Both the position numbers and the translations under genes were made by a program. 64,000 nt of DNA, from the NCBI RefSeq assembly GCF_035582795.1, contig NC_134369.1, forward strand, positions 62,992,001-63,056,000, written 5' to 3'. The notes beneath the pieces were generated by a model, which did no database searches, was not told where the DNA came from, and saw only the letters and a list, made by a program, of their open reading frames with translations. This DNA comes from Mycteria americana. Its lineage: Eukaryota > Chordata > Aves > Ciconiiformes > Ciconiidae. This document shows, one piece after another, positions 14,301-26,300 of the stretch (positions within the stretch are counted from its first letter, which is position 1; every line of letters begins with the position of its first letter).

Positions 14301-17300
14301 CCAGCATTGGTCAAATCATGCAGAGCTACTGATGTCTCAGTAGTGACATGTTTGTGCCAGAGGGAAGCCAGTCAGCCTTTATACAGTGTTGCTGTGACAG
14401 AACGCTATATATGAATTTTCCTGGGGAATATATTTAGAAACTTGACCAAAAGTATTTTAAAGAGGACAGTTATTTTCAAGGGATGCTGATAATCAAGTTC
14501 TGTTTCTTGTATGTTTAGTAGTGCTAAGTAAATCGCTAAGTGATCACCTATAACTGTTGAATTACACAGAATCTAGGTGAAGAACCTTTCTTGTTAGAGA
14601 GTGTGGCTTCAGAACTCTGTTTTTTAGTGCTCTATGAAACTGTCTTAATGAACTGTCCAGCTTTTGGGGGTTTGTTTTAATGTGGGAATAACTCATTTTG
14701 TATTCCTTGACACATGAAGACAGTTTGGGGGGTTGGAGCACATTCAGGTATGGTACAGAGACGAAAAGTTGTTTTGCCTGCTTCTGCTTCACTGCTGTGT
14801 GGGATTGTTAGTAACCCTTCCAAAGAAAAGAAGCTATAACTGTGTAGACAGTTATTTAGTTTATAGCCTTTATTTTACAGTAGATCTTTCCTTTGTAAAA
14901 AGAATACTAGATTTCTTTCCCACTACTGTATGTATTTTTTCAAGTTTTTATTGTTTGTATCCAAATAAGTAAGTAAATTCCACCATAGTACCTGGTGAAA
15001 CCCATTTGAAGTAGAAAGCATTTCCATTTTTGATTTCAGTATAGTGTTTTTTTTAGCCAGATCGTTTAATTGTAACTTGCGCAATTGTCACTTACTGAAG
15101 TCTTGTCCTGGTTTTCCCCTTCTACACCTGTCTCCGCACCCATTCAGTCACTCTTTTGGTTTTCATGGTCAAACTGACAGCAGGCTGCTGAGCAGAAATT
15201 CAGGGTAGCGCTGTAAGATTTTTGTCCTGTATTTCCCGGCGCTAACAGTGATGAACTCGTGCCAAGAGACTGCAGACTGTAATATCACACTGAAGGATTA
15301 TCATGATACTTACCAGACTTGTTTTAAATGTGAAGTGGTAGAAATATAGTGGTCTTTGTATCAAAGTATGGGTTATTTTGTACTGTGGATCCAGTAGGCT
15401 TTAAGGGAAACAACATATGGGTGCATGAATAAGGCATATTTTTTCAGTATTGTCAAAAAAGTTATTGGGAACAGGGGTAGATTTGGCAGTTGTAATGCAA
15501 ACTATGCAAAAATACTTTTTTTTTTTTTTTTTTAATTAAGAGAAAAGCATATAGAATTATGGAATTGTAGCTATCGTTGACACTGATGGTGGCTTATAAG
15601 CAGAAGCAATGTCTTTCAGAGCTGCTGCCAGTAAACCAGCAGTTGCATAAACACAGACTGTCTCTTCATACTATTAATATTAAATAGTATTAATTCTGTT
15701 AATACTCCAAAATATGTGATTCAAATTTGGTAGAAGTTAGGTTTCCAAATACTGTGATCATATTCTCCTGCTGGTCTTTCCCTTTCTCTATTGCAATAAC
15801 TTACTCTTGGTTATTTTTATGCCTAGATACTTCATTGTCTCAGTGTGAATCAAGTGATTGGACTTCTATACCAATAACTAACCATAAATGTGTGGATATG
15901 CCTATAGCCAAACACAGGGAAGAGGTAATTTCATTGTACTTTCTCTCATTATGGAGTAAAGCTGAAAATCGTGTTTTGTTTTGTTTTTTCCAGAAGGGAA
16001 CTTCTGTTCCCGTTTTAAGCATTGTACAAAACCTTTGTTCATTGTACAAAACCATTGTATAAAAATTCTTAGAGGAAGAAACATTGCTGTTATATTTTGT
16101 GTTTATGGGTATTTATGTAAAATATGTAAGCGAGTGCATGCCCATGTTCTTTTTTGTGATCTTCTAATGTGTTTTAGGAGTCCAGTTATCTATAGATGCC
16201 TAGGAGGTGATAGAAAATACAGCATAATGTTTTACAGAGATTTCATCTGTGGCCTAGAAGCTATTGATATTTCAAACCTTTTTGAAATCTGTTTTGAGTT
16301 GTTTTGTAGACTTATGAGTTTTCTTGAAAAATTGTTTCAGATAGTATCTCTGATAGAAAGCAATTCAGTTGTGATTGTACAAGGAGCAACTGGCAGTGGG
16401 AAGAGTACACAGATTCCACAATATATTTTGGATTATTGCATTCAGCAATCTATCTACTGTAACATTGCTGTTACCCAGCCTCGGAAAATTGGTGCCAGCA
16501 GCATTGCCAGGTGGATTAGCAAGGAACGATCATGGACACTAGGTGGATTTGTAGGATACCAGGTATAAGAAAATTTCAAATTGTATTTAAAAACACATGA
16601 AGTACTGTATCTTCTTTCTTGATTACTTTTAAGCATATCTAGCATACTGAAGAAATGTTAGAGAATCTGTTTTTAAAGTGGAATTGCAGGTTTCTAGCTG
16701 TCTCCTGTTTAAACATTCATAATTAAATGTTTAAGCTTTTAAAGTTGAACAACTATAAATGCTAGTGAGACTCCAACAGAAATATTTCATTGTCTGTATT
16801 CTAATAATTGGACACATCTATATTACTAATCATTGAAATTGTTGCAGGAGAACTGTATTCTGTCACTTTTCCTTTAAACTCCTTAATTAACATACTTGAT
16901 TTGACTTTACTACATTTCCCTGTCAGCTATGTCAAAACTTTCATGCATTTATGGCCAGACTTCCATGAATGTCCTGTCGTTTCTTCTTAACATGTGAAAA
17001 GCTTGAACTAGTTTTTCCTCTTAAATCTACCTCCTCCATTTGTTTTGTCAAACTCAGTTCTAGTCCTCCATTTATAAACTTGATGCCACTTTCATCTTTT
17101 GACACAGATACGGGTGCTTTAATCAGCTCTTTAATAACCCCAATAAATGGCTGTGATCATTGTTTCAGTGATAGTTTGGCAATAGCTGTCTCTGGACTAT
17201 CTTCTCTGGGTCCTGAGGCTGGTGGGTTCACTCTGGTGTTGGTAGTGGGAGGATGTTTATGGAGAATTGTCGTCTTCTGGGGTCCTTTGCTGGGAGGAAT

Positions 17301-20300
17301 GCATGTTGGTTTCTTCTTCATTCTTTTTCTTGTTGTTTCTTCCTTTCTTTCTTCCACTTAGAGTTGTATTTATATATGGTTGCTAACATGCATTTACATC
17401 TTTCTTTTTCTTCATTGGTCTGCAGCTCCAGGTTACATCAGAATGTACTACATATGGTGCCATTTATGTATGTTAGATGCTTTTTCTTTGTTACCCATAA
17501 ACCCAATTTTGTCCAGTTCCAGGTCTGAGGGGTTTTTATTTTTAACTGAGCATTACAGAGTTGTTTATAGCATGGGGTCTACAGTGCCAAGCTTCTCCCT
17601 CGTCTGTTATCCCACGTCTGCTTTCTTCTGGTCCACATCCTGTGTCTCCACTTCCCAAGGTCTCTGCTACTATACCAGGCTTATATATCTCTACACTGCC
17701 CTAAATTGCTGTCACAGCTAGACCAAGTAAAGCAAAGGTAGAGGCAGATCAAGAGAAGTTCAGAGAGCTCAGGCCTGACATGCCTTAGTCCTGAGACCTT
17801 GCAAACTCAGTACAAAGCTTATGGCTTGTTACTAGTAATAGCAATCCCATATCACAGGGCTACACAGATACATCAGCTTCATTTTCGCATCGAAAGGATC
17901 TTCATTGTCATCCCTACTGAATACTGTCCTTTGTCTAAGTATCAAATCTTAGCAATTTCTTTTTATATATCCACAACAAATGCTGTAGTAGGAAAAATCA
18001 TTTTTGCTTTTTTATATTTTGTAGACTACTCTGAAGTTTAATTTTTCCACAGGTAGGGTGGAAGGTAAAGTAAAAATACTCTTGCTGGTCAAGCACTTAT
18101 AAAGAAGTTTCAGTTCTGATAGTTGAACATTCTAGATAACTACGTGAGTTATGTCAGTTATGATCTGACATTATATCAAATCTTAACTAAGCCAATATTA
18201 ATAACCTCCAGTTACTGCTTTGTAGAATTACTGTGGGTTAAATATGTTATTTTTTTCCAAAGTAGTTTCTAAACAGTGTTCTATATGACTTGATACCTTC
18301 AATTAAATAGTCATAAAATTGCAAAATGGATTCGTTAGGGTAATGAGTCTTAAAGATGTTAAACGGTGGTGTGCTTCCAAACTGTCTTCAGGACAGCGTA
18401 TGTGGATGTGCTGTGCTTGTTTTACAAGTACTTGTGTGAAGTGAGCGGAAATGAAAGTAGAACAACTTGTCTGCTCTAGGCTGTTTTAAAAGCAGAAAGT
18501 GAAAAGATGGTCATGGCTCTGCCTACCTGCCTGGGTAGGCAGCACCTGAGATAGCTAAAGTTACAGAATTATTTTAGAAATCATAAATCCATTGTTTAAC
18601 ATAGGGTTGCAGAACTTTCCTCTCAAGAATAAGGTGCCTGGTCTTAATGATATACTCCTCCTTTTCTCCTGTCCAGTAAGCAAATTATGTTTTGGCAAAA
18701 TCTTTTTATTTCTGAGTGGAAAGATCCATGTATGTACCTTTAAAAACCTTTGAAGAAGTCTTCTCAGGCTGTCGCTCCTAGCAAGAAATTTTGATCCTTT
18801 ATTTTACAAACTTCTGGGGTTTTTTAATTTCTCCTAAAGAAAATCTTTGCTTCCTGAGTTAACTGATTCTGAGCTTTAAAAACACATTTTTACAGAGGCT
18901 TTTACAAATTTGAATGAATAATTCTCATGGATTTACACTATATTTCATTTTGGAGTTCTTTCAAATGCATAATTCCTGTAAATACATTAACTATCTGTTC
19001 ACATCTATATTTTTCTCATTGTGTTAGGTAAGTTTAGAGAACATTTCCACAAAGGAGACAAGGTTGCTGTACATGACAACTGGAGTTCTTCTTCAGAAAG
19101 TAGTTTGTGCCAAAAGCCTAGCTGAATTTACACACATTTTCATTGATGAAGTAAGTTGGTGGAAATAAATTTAAATTTCATATTAAGGAAACCTTTTTTT
19201 TTTTTCTCTCCTACCATGCTAGAGAAAGAAAAATGCAGACATCTACTTGTAAAGATGCTTTGTATAAGTTGTCCTAGCTGACGCTTCTTTAAAAGGGCTT
19301 GTCTCACTGTTCCTTTGAGCAATGAAGTTTAGAACTGAGGGTGTGTGTGGGATGTTTGGGAGTGCTTAGCTTTTGATACGAATGCCTTGAAATGTTTTCT
19401 GAAATCCACTGCCTGGATTCCAAGAACGTTTCTGGCTAGGCCTATGAGGAGAAGGCCGCTAGTTTTTACTCTCTTGACTGTTACTGCCCTTAGAAAGTAT
19501 CTTTACTCTTCATGGATGTCCTGAAGAATAAAATAGCCCTCTGAAAATTCTCTGTCTTCTGGCCTGATTTACAGTCCACTCGTGTGGATTCATCATTATT
19601 GGTGTCACTTCACTAAAAAGCTAAAGAAAATATACTTTTAGGATTTTTTGTAATTTGTGTATTTTTATGTGGTTTTATGCTTATTTTCTGAGGTAAACAG
19701 TATTTGACTGTTAAATATAATCAGATGTGAAATTGTGCTTTCACAAACCATGAATGTAAATCACATGTAAGATGTAGGACTAAATCTTGGGATGTAGTGG
19801 CACAGAAGAGGACTCTTTTAATGCTGGTTTTCATTTTTATTCTGTCAGGGTATTGTAGCTGGAAGTTACTTTGATTCTTGGATATTTGAGGAGCAGGGAG
19901 ACAGTACTTGCTATAGCATTAGACCATTACAATAATAATGAAGGCTGCCGTGACTGCACTTGACATGGCACATCGAAAAACTGCAAAAGATTAAGCAAAT
20001 AGTTACATTTTTGTATGAAGAAACTTTAGGACTTCTTTCAAATGGACAAAAATAACCAAAAAAAACCCCCAAATCCTAAAGAATTGTACCAGTTTTCTCC
20101 ATGGGAAGGATTTGAGACCACTATAATATATTAGCAGGGTCTTATAAACCTTAACATTTTTAAGCCTAAAATGAGGAAATGCAGATTAGATGTAAGATGC
20201 AAAAGCTTAACAATAGAAGCTGCTTACATAGAGAAGTGTTAGATTGTTCCTTTATTAGGTACGAAAATTAATGAGTAAAGTTTTGTGGCCCCTTATGCAG

Positions 20301-23300
20301 GAGAATAGATTTATGCAGAGGTTTGAACAACTTTCTTTGCTTGGGTGCTGTAATTTGAACTGATGATAACAGCCTGTATCACTGCTTTCAGCAGCTCCTA
20401 CCTTTCAAGACTGTATGTGTTTTTTGCTTCCCCAGCCAAAATTCCAGTCTCTCCTGTTCTCCATATGCCACTTTTTTCCCCACATTTACCTTGCAGATTG
20501 TGATCTTGACCCAATAGTAACCATTTTTTTGAAGATGTCCCTGCTCATTGCAGGGGGGTTGGACTAGATGACCGTTAAAGGTCCCTTCCAACCCAAACCA
20601 TTCTATGATTCTGTGATTTTAGCAACCAGATGCTCTCCATTCTTAATTGCAGGTCTCAGCCGTGTTAGAGTACTGCAGGCATTTGGGAACATACCTAAGC
20701 AAACCTAAGTCTGAAAATCATGACTTCTTATGGCAAGATTTTGCTGTCAGCCAGAAAACTGCCTTAGCTAAATCTTTTTTATAATGAGGCAATGTTGAAT
20801 ATAAGTATATCTTTATATTATGTTAGAATATGCTAATTAACTTACAGAGGATGAATGTTAACCTTTGAAGGTTAAGCTCTGGAAAAAGCTGCTGCATTTA
20901 ATAAATTGTAATAATTAAAGAAAGGGATATGGTCATCATCAGTAATGTTGAGAAGTATTTACTGAACTGCAAGGACCAACCAGAAAAGTCAGGTGCTAGG
21001 ATATATAAAGATTTGGATGGAAAATAATGTTTTAGAAAGAAGCTGTGTATTTTGATCATAGCTAGAAGCCATTGGGAACATGGGGAGTTGATTCAATTTG
21101 CTTAGCTGTTAGGCAAGCTGACTTGTCCCTGCCTGGGTCATTTGTGATCTTACCAGTACAATTGACTTACCCATTTTCAGTATCACTTCAGCTGTTACTG
21201 TCAACTCTAGTAGAACTAGTGGCTAGAGCTCACAACTGGTTTTCTAGTCATTCTACAATTTTCATGACTTAACAGTGGCATATGATTTTTCACGAAGGGT
21301 GCTGTAGTCATTTGAAAAGCTGTGTTGGGATTTTAAAATGTAATTAACATGTATAGTCTTAAAAGGTGTGTTTTCTTCTATGAAAATGTATTGTTGTTCC
21401 CAGTTATGAAAATAAAGCATGAAAATGAGTAGCAAAGGAAGAGATTGTCAAGAAGATCATCATGAATTAATGAAAATTAAATCATGGATAATGTCTTTCA
21501 GGTGCATGAGCGTACAGAAGAAATGGATTTCTTGCTCTTGGTGATCCGTAAACTGTTGCGTACAAATTCACAATCTGTAAAGGTAGGTTCAAAGTATATT
21601 CTGCTACTTTTTCTTGCCAGAATAAATTTTTATGTGTTTTTGATCTACAAAGGGCATGTTTTAAAGAACTTACCTTAAAATGTGTCATTATTTTTTACTA
21701 AAATATTATTTAGTTTGCCACTCTTCATAAGCAAGCAAGCTAAAGGGCATTCTTTTCCTGGCTGCTATAATGTGTTCTGAGAGACTTTTTTTTCCTCATG
21801 TTAGAATGCATTAGTTTCTAAAGTCTGCTTAAGGCTAAAAAATGCAAGATGGATATTTGACTAGAATTACATATTGGGTATTGAGGGCAGTGCTTATCCT
21901 TTGTTAAATATGGTAGCATTAACTCTTGGAAATATTGAGCTTTTTTTTTTTTTAAACGGGACAACGTATTTGGAAAAAATAGCAAAAGCCAGAAATGCTG
22001 TATTGTAATTTCTAGGCAGAACTGGTAGTAAAATGTGGCTGAGATTTTTCTCTGCATGTTAGGTAATTGTGCTTTGTACTAAAGCAGAGTTTGCAGAGAT
22101 TTAGTATGACATATTTAGTCTTTGTGGTCTCAAAGTAATGGATTCTTGAATTGCAAGAAATTAAATACAGGTGATAGTTAGGCTAACAAAGTGTATTTTC
22201 TGTGCCGCTATTTGAGACTGCAGAAATTTTGTGAGACTGTACATATCCCTTAAGTTCTTCAGGTAATTGTTCAGTTAATGCAAACTGTTCTGTTCAAAAC
22301 AGATGTAACCTGAATCTACGTTGGCTATTTTTGTTGCTGTTGGAAGGGAATCTGTTTTATACTCTGCAGTCCACCACACTGATTCAAACTCAGATAATTT
22401 GGTCTTTAGATCTTCCAAGCATGCTCTCACTGAAAGTGCCCTTCCAGTTGGCATAGGGCATGTCTGTGCACTTCACATCTTTTACTTTTTATCCCTTTTC
22501 TTGTCAATAAGACAACTCACTTGTCTTTTAAATTCAGACACAGTAGTGTGAAGCTATTCAGCCTTTCTTAGCACTTGGCTCTGCCTACTGAGAATACCAA
22601 ATAATTTGATCATACTCAGTTTGTGAAAAGTTTGCCCTTGATGCTGATTATCTGGTTGTTGTCAATGGCAGGAATCCTGACAGGTCCTATCACCTTTTCT
22701 GTCAGAAAATGTTTTTCTTTTATCAGTTCCTGAAAGATTTTTTTTTTTCCTCCGTAATTCTGATTAGATCTCTCAATTGTCACTGGAAAACTTTATCTCC
22801 TTTATATCCTTCTCTGCAGTTGTTTCTTCAGATGACAGTTTCATATTGTGTAAACCTGAGACAATTTTACATTGGTGGGGGTGTGTCCCTTTGATTTTTT
22901 TTTTTTTTTTTTTTTTTTTTAAATGGTGGGGAGGGGGGAACTCTTGATCTCAATTGCTGGGTTTTAGCAGAGTGGAACAGGTAATTCAGTTTGAATTTAT
23001 ACACTAAACCCAATGTCTCCTACTTCATCCCTTTTCAGCCCCTTTTGAAAAACTGTAAAGGAAGGGAGCATTGATCATATGGCAAATTCATTTAGAAAAA
23101 TGCAAGATTATCCTCCCAGCCCCGCTGTGTTCATGAAACAAAAGGGTGCAAGGAGGCCTCTTTAAGGGAAAAAAATGTATTTATAATTCAAGGTGATACA
23201 AAATACACATGTGGTGTTTGTCTCCTAATCTGGACATTGCAGACCACAGAAGTGGCACATAATTCAATGTTGCATCAACTAACAGGATGGCAAGAGTGAT

Positions 23301-26300
23301 TCTGACACATGGAGGACGATCTACCTGTTATGGTTCGCCTGCCAACTATGCTGGTGGCTGGTGCGGATTATTGCTTTTGGATCACAGGGCAGACATTGCA
23401 ACAGATTGACTGTTCTAAAGTTGCTCTTGCTGGGATGGGTCTGTTGCAAGAAAACCTACAATGGTAAGAATGGCTCTATTGGGTCAGACCAAACAGTGCA
23501 ATTTCCAGTAGTGACTAGTAACAGCTGCTTAGGTAGGAAAGTAAGAGCAGCATAAAGATAAATCATATTTCCTGGTTCTAGCAAATTGCCATTCAGGGAT
23601 ATCTGAAGTGAGAAGTTGTTACTGTGCGTATTTTTGGTATCATATGGTGGGGCTTTAGACATATCCATGCTGCGTGAGTATTTTTGGACTGCTTGATCTT
23701 GAAGAACTACTTCGATTACGCTCTATTCCAATGTGTTCCTCTGCCATGTTGGTGATACATGCTGGCTGAGTTTCCACTTTGGGAGTAGATCAAAAGCACT
23801 CTGTTAGGAACCTAACAGAGTTTTCCTTAAAGTTTGGAAGGACTCCATGCAGATTAGAGAGTGCAAATTACAAAGATTGTCTAGAACAAGAGGTAATTTA
23901 ATATTTCTTGCCGGTAACTGCAGTTAGGATAATTTAGACTGGATTTTGTTTCAGTAGCCTTCAGGCAAGGTTACATTTAGCCTACCTTCCTAGCATAGAT
24001 GAGCCACTATCTGTTGAGCCATGAGGCAGTTGATGCTGTAATGGGACAGGTTTCATATAATAGTTGCAGAATTATGTCCTTTCAGATTTCTCCTCCTTTC
24101 AGGATCATGTTAAATGACTTCATGATTTAGTCAACCCTCTCCATGTATTCCTTTTGCCTTTACATGTGCTTTAGAGCTGAGCACAGTGGTGCAATGCCCA
24201 CTTCATTAGCTTGCCTGCCTGTCACTTCCTAAGGGGGATGCCTTTGTATTTCATTGCATTTTTGTTTTGGGTGTTGATGTCTTTATTTAATTCTATTTTT
24301 GAATTCATGCAAGGTGTCAGGAAAGCAAAAGAGGACTGGCCATGTTCCAGTTTACAAATACTGCTTAGACTGGCTCAGGAGACCTGAAGATAAAGAAGCT
24401 GAACACTACACAGTTCATTATAACTCCTTGGCTCTTTGTCCTTTTTCAAGTTGAAGCTGTCTAGTTTATTCCAGCTGGCTGTGCTGAGCAGTGGGAGCAC
24501 ATTCCAAATAGAGGGGTTAGAGGGTAAATAGCCATAGCCGCCAAGTTACTTCATTCTTCTTCCTTCCCCCATTGTGCACATACCATGCTGTCTAACGAGG
24601 GAGAAGACTACAAAGCTGTAAATTCTGAATTTCATAATAATTGAAAGAAAAGATGTCGCCAGGTAACAAATGTGATTGCTATTCTTCTGTTTAGGTGAAT
24701 ACAGGTTAAGAATCTTAAGATATATACATAAGAGTCAGCAAACAGAGTGAGGAGCTTAGTGTGATCCTTGAGAGTTTTAAGTGGCATAAATTAATTGAAA
24801 CTGAGAGAAAACTTAATTGACATATTTCAAAATCATTATAGTAACATTTTTAAGACTGGGTTATAATTACAGTTACTGCTTGTATAGGAGTAAGCCCATC
24901 TTTTGATGGAGGTGATGGCACTGATGTCTAATCTAACTGTTCAGTAAAACAGGAGTTGGAAATACTTAGTGTACACTTTTTTTTTTAAGGACCATGTAGA
25001 GATCATAAGCTTAAGGAAGAGCACTATATGTTTTTAGGTTGAACTTTTACCACAGGAAAAAGTTTATCACGTTGTCTGCCCTAGACATCTAGCCTGAGCT
25101 GTTCTCTTACAGATGCTTACCTTTCTCCCCATGCTACCGAGGGAATCTTAAGCATTTAGCTTTGATTGTCTTAAATGTGCCTAGGACACATAGCTGTAGT
25201 AATCAAAATTAGACCATTTCAGCACTAAGAATAAGTGGAGATTCCAGTGTAGCATGGCATTTTATATTAAAATTAATGTTTTACATTTGCTGTGCAATTT
25301 TTTAACAGGTAATATTGATGTCTGCTTCCATCAACTGTAAAGAATTTGCTGATTACTTTGCCCTTCCAGTTCGTAATGGTCTGAATCCAGCCTATGTATT
25401 TAAGGTGGAAGGCAAACCTCATGCAATTGAAGAATATTATCTTGATGATTTGAAGCACGCTGTTCATTTCAAGGTAATTTGTATTTTAGTTAATTTCAAT
25501 TGTAAATATTAACTTTATTTCTTCAGACATAGTAAGAAAACAATTTGAATAGTCAGTTGAAAGCTGTGTAATAAAATTACAAATAACCAATTTTACATTA
25601 CAGTTCTAGATAAGAATTAATATATGATGATAAAACGGGAGTCTCCTTACTGGCAACCTAGTTTTTCTTTCATGTAGCAGAAATGGAATGTAAAGGGCTG
25701 GGAATTTTAAGTAGTATATGGCATTTTGTTCGGTAGTTTGCATCCAAGATGAACAATGTAAAAGTGTGCAGGAAGTAACATGAGGATTTATAGGTCTCTG
25801 AATACAGCTGACAAACGCGGGGAATATCTCCTGGTTTGGTTCATGTTGCTGTTGTGTCAAAGGCAGAAAGAGCTAGGAAATTAAGAGAGTCATCAGAAAA
25901 GAAGCATTTATGATTAGAAGTTTGATATTATCAAGTTGGCTTCTCTGTCAGCTGAGGCTCACATGCTTCCTATTTTTTCCTTTTTTCTTTTTTTTTTTTT
26001 TTTAATAGTCCCAGAGCTGTTATGGAGTTGTTTTGAACATATTTCTGTTGTAGCCACATAGGTCACCATGGCAAATACATAATTTTGAGTAACGCAAATA
26101 TGTTTAGAATAATAGATATTCACCAAATCCCTGGTGGCCACTTAACAGCCTATATGACTACACTGGAGAATTGCTGCTCTAATGCCTAAGGAGGGTAGTA
26201 ATGGCTGAAGATTCATTTGCTGTGTCAATCTTTAGCTTATAAACCGCACAGTATATTTGTTTGTAGGGCTCCTGAGATACCGTTGTATAGCATGTACCTG

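Larger units (their letters stand above)
8390..15826 (+). other. TDRD9: TDRD9 intron (7.4 kb)
   Basis: The intron holds the LTR at 9006-9566, short A tracts near 13203 and 13385, a T18 tract at 15516-15533 and otherwise unassigned AT-rich sequence. A slightly GC-richer patch at 10410-10620 has no recognisable content. Confidence 0.8.
16563..19027 (+). other. TDRD9: TDRD9 intron (2.5 kb)
   Basis: The intron contains an antisense coding-like stretch (16941-17357, described under its own entry), a pyrimidine-rich region around 17300-17650 and a 9-bp-stem hairpin at 18519-18542. Confidence 0.8.
21583..25308 (+). other. TDRD9: TDRD9 intron (3.7 kb)
   Basis: The intron holds the T26 tract at 22895-22920 followed by a G-rich stretch, a possible ancient repeat near 23460-23556, and a perfect hairpin at 23798-23821. 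I can assign nothing else. Confidence 0.8.

Noticed and set aside
1..15826. Antisense RD3L gene, which overlaps TDRD9 in mammals
   Set aside because: I looked for its characteristic reading frames on the minus strand in the first introns and found none. It may lie upstream of the window or be absent.
15981..16568. 195-codon ORF continuous with the Walker A exon
   Set aside because: The first 120 codons are intron. It has no ATG at its start, the real acceptor at 16340 is good, and the upstream exon joins only by splicing.
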